Source of the DNA: Oribacterium sp. | GTDB lineage: Bacteria > Bacillota_A > Clostridia > Lachnospirales > Lachnospiraceae | Assembly: GCA_017940955.1 (NCBI GenBank) | Contig: JAGAXP010000177.1 | Coordinates: 1-35,190, forward strand | DNA length: 35,190 bases | Direction: 5' to 3' | Shown here: one piece after another, positions 24,623-34,426 of the stretch | Position numbering within the stretch: the first letter of the stretch is position 1 | Layout: each line of letters starts with the position of its first letter | The notes under the pieces: model-generated | Databases searched by the model: none | The model's input: the letters and a program-made list of their open reading frames with translations, nothing else | Told to the model about the DNA's origin: nothing | Translations under genes and position numbers: made by a program

Positions 24623-25489
24623 TTAACCCGTTATACTGAAAAGAGTAATCACTACAAAAAGTATCGTAACAACAATAACTGAAAAAGTAGTGAACCAAAG
24701 CTTATACATATGTCCCAGGGAAGGCTCCTCACTTAGATCCCGGAGGAATACCTTGAAGTTCCTGATAACAGAAATCACCAGAAGCAGTGCTCCGCCGAAG
24801 AGCAGAAAAAAATATGCTACGTCAATAACTATAGTATCCCCTTTATAAAGATAAGGCAAAAGAGCAACAGAATTGTTGGCCATATGCATCAGAATGGAAT
24901 ACTTCAGCCCATATGTCTCTCTTATCCAGGCAAATACGATTCCTATAAACATTGCAGCTATAAACTGAACCAGATTAAAATGCATGAGTCCGAACAGAAA
25001 GGAGGTTATGGTAATGGCGAAAATCTTTCCGTATTTTCTGAAGTGCCCGTACAAAATCCCGCGGAAGAAGCATTCTTCCAGAAGCGGCGCCATGATAACG
25101 GCATAAACTATGGCCCAGAACCCCTTAATGTCGGAGCCTGTGGCGAGGTCTCTGGCATTATCAAGAGAATATCCCAGTTCTCCCAGAATATTCTGTAAGG
25201 GATTGATGATGTATTTGGATAAATATTGGATACCATATATCAGAAGCAGGAGATAGATAAAAGTACATATATTAAACTTTTTGTATCTTACATGAATGTT
25301 TTCGGTCCCCAGCATCAAAAGCGATACCGTAAGTGAAATGAAGCCTGCGATCATCATGGAGAAATTCTCATTTCTGTATATGGTGGACCCATATTCCACC
25401 ATAAATGATCCGCCTACCTGAAATATGATCTCATATAGCAGCATGGTAATGGCGATTTTTGAAAACAATCTCTTAACCGGATAAGTCAT
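24623..25489 (-). CDS. CPBP-family intramembrane metalloprotease (CAAX/Abi type)
   Basis: 288 residues with about seven or eight membrane segments. The reading frame is open further upstream, but that part runs antisense to recJ; the start at 25489 has a GGAG site eight to nine bases away. The three CPBP motifs are intact: Glu138-Glu139-x3-Arg143 in EECFFRGILYG, His170 in FGLMHF, and His202/Asn205 in HMANNSVA. Family members are Rce1-like glutamate proteases; in bacteria they process or protect against peptides and other substrates, and this one's substrate is unknown. Divergent from recJ, sharing a 78-bp control region. Confidence 0.93.
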   Translation of the reverse strand: MTYPVKRLFSKIAITMLLYEIIFQVGGSFMVEYGSTIYRNENFSMMIAGFISLTVSLLMLGTENIHVRYKKFNICTFIYLLLLIYGIQYLSKYIINPLQNILGELGYSLDNARDLATGSDIKGFWAIVYAVIMAPLLEECFFRGILYGHFRKYGKIFAITITSFLFGLMHFNLVQFIAAMFIGIVFAWIRETYGLKYSILMHMANNSVALLPYLYKGDTIVIDVAYFFLLFGGALLLVISVIRNFKVFLRDLSEEPSLGHMYKLWFTTFSVIVVTILFVVITLFSITG

Positions 25490-25544
25490 ATGATATAGTT
25501 CTCCAACTCTTATTGTGTTATACTCTACAAGGTTTTCGTTAAAC

Positions 25545-25553
25545 ATTATACCA
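25545..25553 (-). promoter_or_regulatory. Extended -10 for the CPBP gene
   Basis: On the minus strand TGGTATAAT (25545-25553), an extended -10, about 55 bp before the CPBP start. The -35 would be TTTCAT at the recJ start codon, weak. recJ's own promoter is not clear in this 78-bp gap. Confidence 0.5.
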
Positions 25554-25567
25554 TAAAAGGATTCAAT

Positions 25568-27319
25568 ATGAAAAAATGGTTTCTTTACAATAAAAAGGCT
25601 GATTTCAAAGCCATTGCAGACAGATTCGGCATCGATCAGGTTACCGCAAGAATACTTAGAAACAGAGACATTAACTCGGATAAACAGATTGAACAGTTTC
25701 TTCACGGTTCCCTTGAGGAGGATCTTCATTCACCTCTTTACCTTCCTGATGCCATTAAATGTATGAATCAGCTAAACAGGGCTATAAAAGAGGGAAAACA
25801 TATCAGGGTAGTGGGAGACTATGATGTTGACGGAGTTTGTGCAACCTACATTCTCGTTAAAGGTCTGAAACGACTTGGTGCAGTTGTGGACTACGTTCTT
25901 CCGGATCGTATAAAGGACGGCTACGGAATCAATGTCAATATCATCGATAAGGCAAAAGAAGACGGGGTTGACGTGATTCTCACCTGCGACAACGGCATCG
26001 CCGCCATAGATGAGCTTAAACATGCAAGAGACCTTGGCCTCACTGTCCTTGTTACGGATCACCATGATGTAAGACAAAGACAGGATGAGGACTATGGCTG
26101 CGAATCCAGAGACATTCTTCCTCCTGCAAGTGCTGTGGTGGATGCCAAAAGAGAAGACAGCCGTTATCCCTTTCCGGATATATGCGGAGCTGTTGTAGCC
26201 TGGAAGATCATCATCATGCTTTACCAGAATCATACGATTTCCGAAGAAGAGTACTATGACTTCCTGGAGTTCGCCGCCATTGCAACAGTTTGTGATGTTA
26301 TGGATCTCCGGGACGAAAACAGAACCATAGTGAAATTCGGTCTTCAGCAGATCAAACAGACCGGTAATGCAGGCTTAAGGGCTCTCCTGAAAGTCCAGGA
26401 TCTTCTGGAGCAGGACCACCTCAGCACCTATCATATCGGATTTATCATCGGCCCCTGTATCAATGCCGGCGGTCGCCTCAGATCGGCAGAACTGGCTCTG
26501 GATCTCTTCTTTACCACTGATGAAGAGGAGGCGTTCATGAAAGCCGTAAAGCTTAAAGAACTGAATGAATCCCGTAAAACCATGACCATAGAGGCAACCA
26601 ACAAAGCCATTGAAATGGTGGAAAGGAACTATTTGAACCGGTCTGTGCTGGTGATATATCTGCCGGAACTCCATGAAAGCCTGGCAGGCATCGTAGCCGG
26701 AAGATTAAGGGAAAGATTTTCAAGGCCGGCATTCGTCATAACAAAGGCTGAAGGTGATGAAGCCGGAGAAACACTTTCAAAGGGCTCCGGCAGAAGCATT
26801 GACGGTTATAACATGTCAGAACACCTGCAGGAAGTAAGCGAACTTCTGGTCAAATGGGGCGGACACCCGATGGCCGCCGGATTCACTCTTTTGGAAAAGG
26901 ATATAGACAAATTCAGAACCCGGCTTAACACTCTATGCAATCTGAGTCCGGACCAGCTCATTGATAAAATCTGGATCGATGTCCCTATGCCGATTGATTA
27001 TATTTCAGATAACCTTATCCATGACTTTGAAAAACTGGAGCCCTTTGGAAAGGGAAATGAAAAACCCTGTTTTGCCACAAAAAACCTTAGAATTACGGAC
27101 TGTCGGGTCCTGGGGAAAAACAGAAACGTAGTAAAAATGAGACTTCAGTCAGAAACAGGTTCATTAATGGACGGACTGATATTCACAAACGGCGATGAAT
27201 TTTTAAGAGACAAGCGAGCCTGCACAAAAATAGATGTGGTTTACTATCCACAGATTAATGAATATAATGGAACACAGAGTCTTCAGATAATCATAGATGA
27301 TTATCAATTGAAGCCTTAG
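25568..27319 (+). CDS. recJ: Single-stranded-DNA exonuclease RecJ
   Basis: 5'-3' single-strand DNA exonuclease for recombination and mismatch repair. 583 residues, close to E. coli RecJ (577). The DHH phosphoesterase motifs are present: DYDVDG (84-89), TCDNG (139-143), DHH (164-166), then the [13 protein letters not shown] block, and the DHHA1 nucleic-acid motif GGHPMAAGF (about 429-437). The C-terminal OB-like domain (residues about 460-583) closes it. AAAGG precedes the ATG. Fourteen bases before the next frame and 25 before the glyA start, so recJ and glyA probably share a transcript. Confidence 0.95.
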   Translation: MKKWFLYNKKADFKAIADRFGIDQVTARILRNRDINSDKQIEQFLHGSLEEDLHSPLYLPDAIKCMNQLNRAIKEGKHIRVVGDYDVDGVCATYILVKGLKRLGAVVDYVLPDRIKDGYGINVNIIDKAKEDGVDVILTCDNGIAAIDELKHARDLGLTVLVTDHHDVRQRQDEDYGCESRDILPPASAVVDAKREDSRYPFPDICGAVVAWKIIIMLYQNHTISEEEYYDFLEFAAIATVCDVMDLRDENRTIVKFGLQQIKQTGNAGLRALLKVQDLLEQDHLSTYHIGFIIGPCINAGGRLRSAELALDLFFTTDEEEAFMKAVKLKELNESRKTMTIEATNKAIEMVERNYLNRSVLVIYLPELHESLAGIVAGRLRERFSRPAFVITKAEGDEAGETLSKGSGRSIDGYNMSEHLQEVSELLVKWGGHPMAAGFTLLEKDIDKFRTRLNTLCNLSPDQLIDKIWIDVPMPIDYISDNLIHDFEKLEPFGKGNEKPCFATKNLRITDCRVLGKNRNVVKMRLQSETGSLMDGLIFTNGDEFLRDKRACTKIDVVYYPQINEYNGTQSLQIIIDDYQLKP

Positions 27320-27344
27320 TAAATCATGTCTTATGGAGGTAACT

Positions 27345-28598
27345 ATGATCAAGGAAGTGATGAACTATATAACCCAGGCAGATCCTGAGGTTGGAAAGTT
27401 GATTGCTACGGAGTATGACCGTCAGCAGAACAACATCGAGCTTATAGCGTCTGAAAACATTCTTTCAGACACATCCATGCTGGCTATGGGCACGATCCTT
27501 ACAAACAAATATGCTGAAGGATACCCCGGAAAACGTTATTACGGCGGATGCGTACACGTAGATGATATCGAGACCATCGCGATCGAAAGAGCCAAAAAGC
27601 TTTTTAACTGCGAGTATGCCAATGTTCAGCCCCATTCAGGTGCGCAGGCAAATATGGCCGTAACCATGGCGATCTGCAAACCGGGAGACAAGATCCTCGG
27701 AATGTCGCTGGATGCCGGCGGACACCTTACTCATGGTTCACCTGCAAACTTCTCAGGCAGTTTCTTCAATATCATTCCTTATGGTGTTAATGATGACGGC
27801 TTCATAGATTATGACGAGCTGGAGGCTACAGCTCTCCGTGAGAAGCCAAAGATGATCATTGCCGGAGCTTCTGCTTATCCCAGAATCATTGATTTCAAGA
27901 GATTCCGTGAGATTGCAGATAAGTGCGGTGCTGTTTTATGGGTTGATATGGCTCATATCGCAGGTCTTGTGGCAGCCGGAGTTCATCCGTCACCTATTCC
28001 TTATGCTCATGTAGTTACCACTACAACCCACAAGACTCTCCGAGGACCAAGAGGAGGTCTCATCCTATCAAGCGAAGAGATCGCAAAGCAATACAACTTC
28101 AACAAGGCTGTTTTCCCCGGATGCCAGGGCGGTCCTCTTGAGCATGTTATCGCTGCCAAGGCTATCTGCTTCGGCGAAGCTTTAAAGCCTGAGTTCAAGG
28201 CTTATCAGGAGCAGATCGTTAAAAACTGTAAGGCTCTTTCCGAGGCTATGGTTGCCCAGGGCTTCAAGCTTGTTTCAGGCGGCACAGACAACCACTTAAT
28301 GCTTGTTGACCTCACAAATATTCCTGAACTTACCGGCAAGGTGCTCCAGAACAACTGTGACGAGGTACACATTACCCTTAACCGTAATGCTATACCTAAC
28401 GATCCACGTTCACCTTTCGTTACTTCCGGTGTACGTATCGGTACAGCTGCCGTTACCACCAGAGGTTTCAAGGAGGAGGACATGAAGCCTATCGCCGAGT
28501 GCATCTGGAAGGTTGCAACTGACTTCGAGAACTCCCGCGACGAGGTCATCGCCAAGGTTGCCGAGCTCACCAGGAAGTACCCGATTTACGAAGGCTAA
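27345..28598 (+). CDS. glyA: Serine hydroxymethyltransferase
   Basis: PLP enzyme that converts serine and tetrahydrofolate to glycine and methylene-tetrahydrofolate, the main one-carbon source. 417 residues, normal length. The start at 27345 is chosen for GGAGGTAACT just upstream; an ATG at 27333 overlaps that site. Key blocks: ASENILSD and the [13 protein letters not shown] substrate region near the N-terminus, the PLP lysine (about 230) in [14 protein letters not shown], and [13 protein letters not shown] near the C-terminus. High-expression style codon use. Ends before the palindromic element at 28618, which likely terminates it. Confidence 0.98.
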   Translation: MIKEVMNYITQADPEVGKLIATEYDRQQNNIELIASENILSDTSMLAMGTILTNKYAEGYPGKRYYGGCVHVDDIETIAIERAKKLFNCEYANVQPHSGAQANMAVTMAICKPGDKILGMSLDAGGHLTHGSPANFSGSFFNIIPYGVNDDGFIDYDELEATALREKPKMIIAGASAYPRIIDFKRFREIADKCGAVLWVDMAHIAGLVAAGVHPSPIPYAHVVTTTTHKTLRGPRGGLILSSEEIAKQYNFNKAVFPGCQGGPLEHVIAAKAICFGEALKPEFKAYQEQIVKNCKALSEAMVAQGFKLVSGGTDNHLMLVDLTNIPELTGKVLQNNCDEVHITLNRNAIPNDPRSPFVTSGVRIGTAAVTTRGFKEEDMKPIAECIWKVATDFENSRDEVIAKVAELTRKYPIYEG

Positions 28599-28617
28599 AG
28601 GCTGTCTCCACCCGGAC

Positions 28618-28858
28618 GTGAAAACGGGTTCCAATGGCGCCGGAAGTTATTTGCAACCGTCCAGAATTCGGCTTTCATGGCGGCGGCCCACGGCGTTGAA
28701 AGTACATCTCATATAAAAAATCCGTTCAGCTCGGACGCTTACGCGTTCGCTCTGAACGGATTTTTTCTATTCGATGTTCTTTCAAGCCGCAAGCCTAGCC
28801 ACCATTGAAAGCCGAATTCTTACTTTTACGTAAAGTCGCCATTGGAACCCGTCTTCAC
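28618..28858. repeat. Palindromic intergenic element, copy 2 (inverted)
   Basis: Outer arms 28618-28639 and 28837-28858 pair over 22 bp with one mismatch. Inner arms 28663-28680 and 28802-28820 pair over 18 bp with one bulged base. The core 28681-28801, read on the minus strand, matches the core of copy 1 over nearly its whole length: GCGGCTTGAAAGAACAT on one side, ATGAGATGTACTTTCAACG on the other, and the tip ACGCGTAAGCGT. The central stem is a 15-bp perfect hairpin (28715-28729 with 28752-28766) with A/T runs on both sides, so it also works as a bidirectional terminator between convergent genes. A further GCCGAATTCT at 28903-28912 repeats part of the inner arm. No CDS lies in 28599-28931. 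Confidence 0.87.
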
Positions 28859-28931
28859 TGACTTTCTCTCCCGAAACAAGGTAAAGTCCGTCACGCCCGT
28901 GCGCCGAATTCTGACCGTGGAGCCAAGAAAT

Positions 28932-31900
28932 TTACGCCTGCTCCTTCAATTTGTTCTGCGCAACAGTGAGCATCAGCTTGATACGGTTCAGCTGATTGAC
29001 CTCGGAAGCACCGGCGTCATAGTCTACGGCAATGATATTGGCATCCGGATTGTGCTTCTTCAGCTCCTTGATGACACCCTTACCTACGATGTGATTCGGC
29101 AGACATCCGAAAGGCTGCGTGCAGACAATGTTGTTCACACCCTCACCCATGAGTTCCAGCATCTCACCTGTAAGGAACCAGCCCTCACCGGTCTGATTAC
29201 CGATAGAAACATACTCCCTGGCCATCTTTGCCAGCTCCTTGATCTCTCCGGGAGGAGTAAATCTCTTTGACTTGGCAAACTCCTTACGGGCCGTTTTTCT
29301 GAAGTACTCAAGAAGGTTTATGGCACAGTTGCACAATGCCTTCCCCTTCCAGCCGGCGCCCAGATTCTCATATTTGAAGTTCTGGTTATAGAAGCAGTAA
29401 AGCAGGAAATCCATAAGATCCGGCATTACAGCTTCAGCGCCTTCTTTTTCAAGAAGTTCAACAATATGGTTATTGGCAAGAGGGGAGAACTTAACAAGTA
29501 TCTCACCGACAATGCCTACCTTAGGTTTAACAACACCTTCCTTTAATGGAAGATTATCAAAGTCTCTTATGATCCTCTTTACATTCTTTGAGAAGAGGTA
29601 CATGGAGGTTGTCTTCTTTGAAACAGCCTCTTTACAGACCTTAAGCCATTTCTGGTGTAAGGCTTCGGCAGATCCCGGAACCGCTTCGTAGGGTCTTGTG
29701 GCATACAGAGCTCTCATAAATACGTCGCCGTAGACCACAGCCTGCATGGCTCTTGTCAGGAGTGGGAGAGTAATCTTAAATCCGGGAGTTGACTCCATGC
29801 CGTTGGTATTGAGGGAAATGACAGGTATCTGAGACATTCCCGCATGTTCAAGGGCACGGCGTATAAATCCGATGTAGTTTGATGCACGGCATCCGCCACC
29901 GGTCTGAGTAATGATAACTGCAGTCTCATCAGGATTATACTTTCCAGAATTAAGGGCATCCATGATCTGTCCCACAACTATGATAGAAGGGTAGCAGGCA
30001 TCATTGTTTACATATTTTAAGCCTGTGTCTATGGCAGAACGGTTGGCATTGTTCAGTACCACCAGGTTATAGCCGCCGGCACGGAAAGCAGCTTCAATTA
30101 TCTCAAAATGGATAGGCGACATCTGAGGACAAAGGATGGTATATTTCTTTGCCTTCATCTCTTTAGTAAAGAGTCTTCGCTCATAATTTGCCGGCCGGAC
30201 ATTACGTACGTAATTTTTTTCATCACGGACTCTGATAGCAGCGATGAGGGATCTTACTCTGATACGTGCGGCACCGAGGTTATTGACCTCATCTATCTTA
30301 AGCACTGTATAGATCTTATCCGATCCTGTCAGAATGTCTTTGACCTGGTCAACAGTCACAGCATCCAGTCCGCATCCAAAGGAATTGAGCTGTATAAGGT
30401 CAACGTCTTCTCTGTGTTTTACAAATTCCGCAGCTCTGTAAAGTCTCGTATGGTACATCCACTGGTCTGTGACTATGGTCGGACGTTCTACCTGTCCGAG
30501 ATGAGATACAGAGTCTTCGGTAAGCACCGCAAAATCGTAGCTGGTGATAAGTTCCGGAATTCCATGGTTGATCTCAGGGTCAACATGATAAGGTCTTCCC
30601 GCAAGAACTATTCCGCGATGTCCGGTGTCCTTCATCCAGCGAATGGTTTCCTCACCCTTTTTCTGCATATCCTCATGGGCACGTTCCAGTTCGAGCCATG
30701 CCTCGTGAGCAGCAGTCCTGACTTCTTCTTCAGTAATATTCCAGGACTTAAACTGTTCTACTATCTTATCTTCGGTAAGTTCACCTACAGGTCGGATGGA
30801 ATGCTCGATCTCGTCTCCGTGGACAAATATCCTGACCAGCTGATCCGTACAGATTTTCTCATCCGTAAAAGCAAGGAAGGGCTTCATAAACATAACAGAG
30901 TTATCTTCCAGACCTTCAACATTATTCTTGATGTTTTCCGCATAGGAAGTAACCATCGGACAGTTATAATGATTTCCTGCTTCAGGTGTTTCATTTCTCT
31001 CATAAGGTATGCAAGGATAGAATATGAATTTCTGTCCGTTTCTTATGAGCCACTCCACATGTCCGTGAACGATCTTGGCAGGGTAGCACTCGGATTCAGA
31101 AGGAATGCTCTCTATACCCAGCTCATAAATCTTTCTGGTACTTGCAGGAGAGAGGACAGTCCTGAACTTAAGCTCTCTGAAAAATGTTGCCCAGAAAGGA
31201 TAGTTCTCATACATGTTGAGAACCCTCGGTATACCCACTTCACCACGCGCTGCGATATCCTGAGGCAGCGGTTCATAGTCGAACATTCTCTTAAGCTTAT
31301 ATTCGTAAAGATTCGGAATATCCCTCTTGATCTTTGTTTTTCCGAGACCTCTTTCACAGCGGTTTCCTGAAATGTAATTACGACCGGCACCGAACTGATT
31401 AACTGTCAGAACGCAGTGGTTGTTGCAGCCCTGGCAGCGGGTCATCTTTGTTGTGTATTTAAGGTTAATGATTTCGTCCAGTGGCAGCATGGTAGTCTGA
31501 ACACGGCCGTAAGCTGTACGGGGAACCTTTATTTCCTCTGTAGGCTTCATCTTTTTGATCTTTTCATTTGCCATGTGATATCTTTCACGGGCAATGAGAG
31601 CGGCACCAAAGGCACCCATGATTCCGGCGATGTCAGGTCTTACTACATCAGCTCCCAAAAGATTCTCAAAAGCACGGAGCACCGCATCATTGTAGAAGGT
31701 TCCGCCCTGAACAACGATGTGTTCGCCCAGATCCCTGGCTTCTGTAACCTTTATAACCTTAAAAAGGGCATTCTTGATAACTGAGTATGCAAGACCTGCG
31801 GAGATATCATTAACAGTTGCACCTTCCTTCTGTGCCTGTTTTACGTTGGAATTCATGAAAACAGTACATCTGGAACCAAGATCCGTAGGATTTTCGGCAA

Positions 31901-33314
31901 AAAGCGCAGCATGGGCAAAATCTATAACCGAATAGTCAAGGGATTTTGCAAATGTCTCCAGGAAGGAACCGCAGCCGCTGGAGCAGGCCTCGTTAAGCTG
32001 TACGGAATCAACTGTGCCATCCTTAATGCGGATGCACTTCATGTCCTGTCCGCCGATATCCAGTATACAGTCTATTTTAGGATCAAAAAATGAAGCCGCA
32101 TAGTAGTGGGAAATGGTCTCTACCTCCCCCTCGTCCAGCTGGAAGGCAGCCTTAAGCAGGGCTTCACCGTATCCTGTGGAGCAGCTGTAGGCGATGCGGG
32201 CATCTTCCGGAAGGAGATCCCGTATCTCTTTCATGGATTCTATCGCTGTTGCGATAGGAGATCCGTTGTTGTTTCTGTAAAATCTGTAAAGAAGTTCACC
32301 CTCCTCGGATACAAGGGCAAGCTTTGTGGTTGTGGAGCCCGCATCTATACCGAGATAAACATTACCATGGTACTGTGAAAGATCGGCAGTCCGTACCTTT
32401 GCTTTGTCATGACGGGCACTGAACTTCCTGTATTCTTCCTCATTCCCGAAGAGAGGCTCCATTCTCTTTATCTCTGCATCCATCCTGATTCCGTTACGGA
32501 GCATATTGATAAGCTGAGAGACAGATTCTTCCTTCGCATCTTCAGGGCAGTTAAGACAGGAGCCTATGGCAGCAAAAAGATGGCTGTTTTCAGGCTCGAT
32601 AATTTCGTCACCCTGAAGATTCAGAGTACGTATAAATGCTTTTCTTAATTCAGGCATGAAATGAAGAGGACCGCCTAAAAATGCAACGTGTCCTCTGATG
32701 GGCTTACCCTGGGCAAGACCCGATATGGTCTGATTCACCACCGCCTGGAAAATAGATGCGGCAAGATCCTCACGGGCTGCACCTTCATTTATAAGCGGCT
32801 GAATGTCGGTTTTTGCAAAAACGCCACATCTTGCGGCGATAGGATATATCATCTGATAGTCCTTTGCGAGAACATTAAGCCCTGCAGCATCTGTATGAAG
32901 AAGCGATGCCATCTGGTCAATGAAGGAACCCGTTCCGCCTGCACAGATTCCGTTCATTCGCTGGTCGATTCCACCCTTAAAATAAATGATCTTGGCATCC
33001 TCTCCACCAAGCTCTATAGCCACATCCGTATCCGGCCGGTAAGCCTTCAATGCTGTCGCAACGGCCACAACCTCCTGACAGAAGGCTGCATCCATATGTT
33101 TACTGAGAGTAAGTCCTCCGGACCCCGTAACCACTGTAGAAAGGCTCATCTCTCCCAACTGCTTTTTTGCTTCCTCAAGGATATCCGCAAGAGTCCCCTG
33201 AATATCCGCATGATGACGACGATAATCAGAAAACAGGAGCTTCTCATCCTGATCCATGATCGCAATCTTGACAGTTGTCGAACCTATATCAATTCCAAGT
33301 CTGTTTTTCTGCAT
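28932..33314 (-). CDS. Giant acyl-CoA dehydratase activase-related protein
   Basis: 1460 residues. Two tandem ASKHA ATPase domains of the BcrA/BadF/HgdC activase family (about 1-260 and 318-580) are followed by a DUF2229 region (about 690-920) and a HgdB-like C-terminal half. Each ATPase keeps both cluster cysteines at the HgdC spacing of 39: Cys124 and Cys163 in the first ([17 protein letters not shown]), Cys444 and Cys483 in the second ([17 protein letters not shown]). A further group, Cys627, Cys630, Cys634 and Cys653, could bind another cluster. HgdC uses ATP to push an electron into 2-hydroxyacyl-CoA dehydratases. Such giant proteins are widespread in Clostridia without a known reaction, and no dehydratase genes are nearby. 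GGGG before ATG is a modest ribosome site. Confidence 0.92.
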   Translation of the reverse strand: MQKNRLGIDIGSTTVKIAIMDQDEKLLFSDYRRHHADIQGTLADILEEAKKQLGEMSLSTVVTGSGGLTLSKHMDAAFCQEVVAVATALKAYRPDTDVAIELGGEDAKIIYFKGGIDQRMNGICAGGTGSFIDQMASLLHTDAAGLNVLAKDYQMIYPIAARCGVFAKTDIQPLINEGAAREDLAASIFQAVVNQTISGLAQGKPIRGHVAFLGGPLHFMPELRKAFIRTLNLQGDEIIEPENSHLFAAIGSCLNCPEDAKEESVSQLINMLRNGIRMDAEIKRMEPLFGNEEEYRKFSARHDKAKVRTADLSQYHGNVYLGIDAGSTTTKLALVSEEGELLYRFYRNNNGSPIATAIESMKEIRDLLPEDARIAYSCSTGYGEALLKAAFQLDEGEVETISHYYAASFFDPKIDCILDIGGQDMKCIRIKDGTVDSVQLNEACSSGCGSFLETFAKSLDYSVIDFAHAALFAENPTDLGSRCTVFMNSNVKQAQKEGATVNDISAGLAYSVIKNALFKVIKVTEARDLGEHIVVQGGTFYNDAVLRAFENLLGADVVRPDIAGIMGAFGAALIARERYHMANEKIKKMKPTEEIKVPRTAYGRVQTTMLPLDEIINLKYTTKMTRCQGCNNHCVLTVNQFGAGRNYISGNRCERGLGKTKIKRDIPNLYEYKLKRMFDYEPLPQDIAARGEVGIPRVLNMYENYPFWATFFRELKFRTVLSPASTRKIYELGIESIPSESECYPAKIVHGHVEWLIRNGQKFIFYPCIPYERNETPEAGNHYNCPMVTSYAENIKNNVEGLEDNSVMFMKPFLAFTDEKICTDQLVRIFVHGDEIEHSIRPVGELTEDKIVEQFKSWNITEEEVRTAAHEAWLELERAHEDMQKKGEETIRWMKDTGHRGIVLAGRPYHVDPEINHGIPELITSYDFAVLTEDSVSHLGQVERPTIVTDQWMYHTRLYRAAEFVKHREDVDLIQLNSFGCGLDAVTVDQVKDILTGSDKIYTVLKIDEVNNLGAARIRVRSLIAAIRVRDEKNYVRNVRPANYERRLFTKEMKAKKYTILCPQMSPIHFEIIEAAFRAGGYNLVVLNNANRSAIDTGLKYVNNDACYPSIIVVGQIMDALNSGKYNPDETAVIITQTGGGCRASNYIGFIRRALEHAGMSQIPVISLNTNGMESTPGFKITLPLLTRAMQAVVYGDVFMRALYATRPYEAVPGSAEALHQKWLKVCKEAVSKKTTSMYLFSKNVKRIIRDFDNLPLKEGVVKPKVGIVGEILVKFSPLANNHIVELLEKEGAEAVMPDLMDFLLYCFYNQNFKYENLGAGWKGKALCNCAINLLEYFRKTARKEFAKSKRFTPPGEIKELAKMAREYVSIGNQTGEGWFLTGEMLELMGEGVNNIVCTQPFGCLPNHIVGKGVIKELKKHNPDANIIAVDYDAGASEVNQLNRIKLMLTVAQNKLKEQA

Positions 33315-33344
33315 ATATTAAAACCCCATTTAAAACATCCCTTG

Positions 33345-33366
33345 AGCCGGAAAATTTTATCCGGCT
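33345..33366. repeat. Hairpin in the leader of the activase-like gene
   Basis: AGCCGGA (33345-33351) pairs with TCCGGCT (33360-33366) around an AAATTTTA loop. It lies about 30 bp before the minus-strand start. The rest of 33367-33532 is AT-rich and I see no gene in it. Confidence 0.5.
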
Positions 33367-33532
33367 AGTATCTTAAGACTTTCAGCGATAAAACCATCTA
33401 CTGATCAGCCAGATCAGATACTTTGTTTTCTACCTATTAGAAGGCACAAACTAAAGACCTATATTAACATTTAGGAAAGAGCCATTCAACCGTGATAATG
33501 TAAAACTTTTGTGAATAAATGTCTTTTCTGTC

Positions 33533-33561
33533 TTGAAAAACACCCAAAGTGCTTATATACT
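33533..33561 (+). promoter_or_regulatory. Promoter of the rhomboid-like gene
   Basis: TTGAAA (33533-33538), 17-bp spacer, TATACT (33556-33561). It implies a 5' leader of about 190 nt before the TTG start at 33760; I see no clear structure in that leader. Confidence 0.7.
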
Positions 33562-33759
33562 GTATTGAAATTTTTTTGCAATAAAGAGTGTGTTCTTCTT
33601 ATAAAAATAGTAAACTTATAAGAGATATAAATGAGGACGCACACTAAATGCAAGTGTTCCCAAAAAGAAACAAAATACACTTTAAGGAACCGGATAGATC
33701 TGCATCTGTATGTCAGAGATAAACGGTAAAAATCTTACATTTACAGAGGAGAATGAGAG

Positions 33760-34407
33760 TTGACATTTTATCAAAAGCTTGAAAGAAAACTCGGGAAATA
33801 TGCCATCCCCGATCTCATGAAATACATCTGCGTTATCTACGTAGTGGGGTTTCTTATCCAAATGTTTAATCCGCTGCTGTATTACTATTATCTGGATCTT
33901 GATCCGGAAGCCATACTTCACGGACACATCTGGCGTATAGTAACTTTTCTGTTTTACCCGCCTTCCACTTCACCTATATGGATGGTCATAGCTGTATTTG
34001 TTTATTACAGCCTCGGTTCCACCCTGGAGAGATTGTGGGGAACATTTAAGTATAACTTCTTTTATTTTACCGGAGTCCTGATGCTGGTAGTGACATCACT
34101 GCTTTTCTACATTGTTACAGGTATACCTCTCCAGCTTTACCCGACGTATATGACCTTCAGTATATTCCTGGCATATGCGCTTACTTTTCCGGACAGCGTA
34201 TTCTATCTGTATTTTTTCATACCGATAAAAGCACAGTGGCTCGCCATAGCAGAAGTGGTGCTCTACCTTTTCATATTTATATCCACACCGGATTTCAGCA
34301 CCAAGGTAGCCATCGCATTATCACTTTTGAATGTGGCATTGTTTTTCTTTCTTACCAATCAGAGACCAAAGAATAACAATGTTTTCCATATAAATGATTT
34401 TAGATAA
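33760..34407 (+). CDS. Rhomboid-like membrane protein lacking catalytic residues
   Basis: 215 residues with about six membrane segments. The start is a TTG at 33760 with AGAGGAG well placed upstream; no ATG in frame is nearby. The layout (GHIWRIVTFLFYPP loop after the first helix, YYSLGSTLERLWGTFKYNFFYFTG in the L1-like region) resembles rhomboids, but the GxSG serine motif is absent: its place holds YPTYMTFSIFLAYAL, and no matching histidine is seen in the last helix. So it is probably a pseudo-rhomboid that binds or sorts membrane proteins, not a protease. Nineteen bases separate it from pyk, so the two may be co-transcribed. Confidence 0.82.
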   Translation: MTFYQKLERKLGKYAIPDLMKYICVIYVVGFLIQMFNPLLYYYYLDLDPEAILHGHIWRIVTFLFYPPSTSPIWMVIAVFVYYSLGSTLERLWGTFKYNFFYFTGVLMLVVTSLLFYIVTGIPLQLYPTYMTFSIFLAYALTFPDSVFYLYFFIPIKAQWLAIAEVVLYLFIFISTPDFSTKVAIALSLLNVALFFFLTNQRPKNNNVFHINDFR

Positions 34408-34426
34408 ATATTCCAGGAGGATTTTA

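Noticed and set aside
30108..31370. 420-residue plus-strand open frame
   Set aside because: It lies wholly antisense to the activase-like gene, whose domains are intact; composition is that of a shadow frame. The same holds for the frame at 32688-33368.
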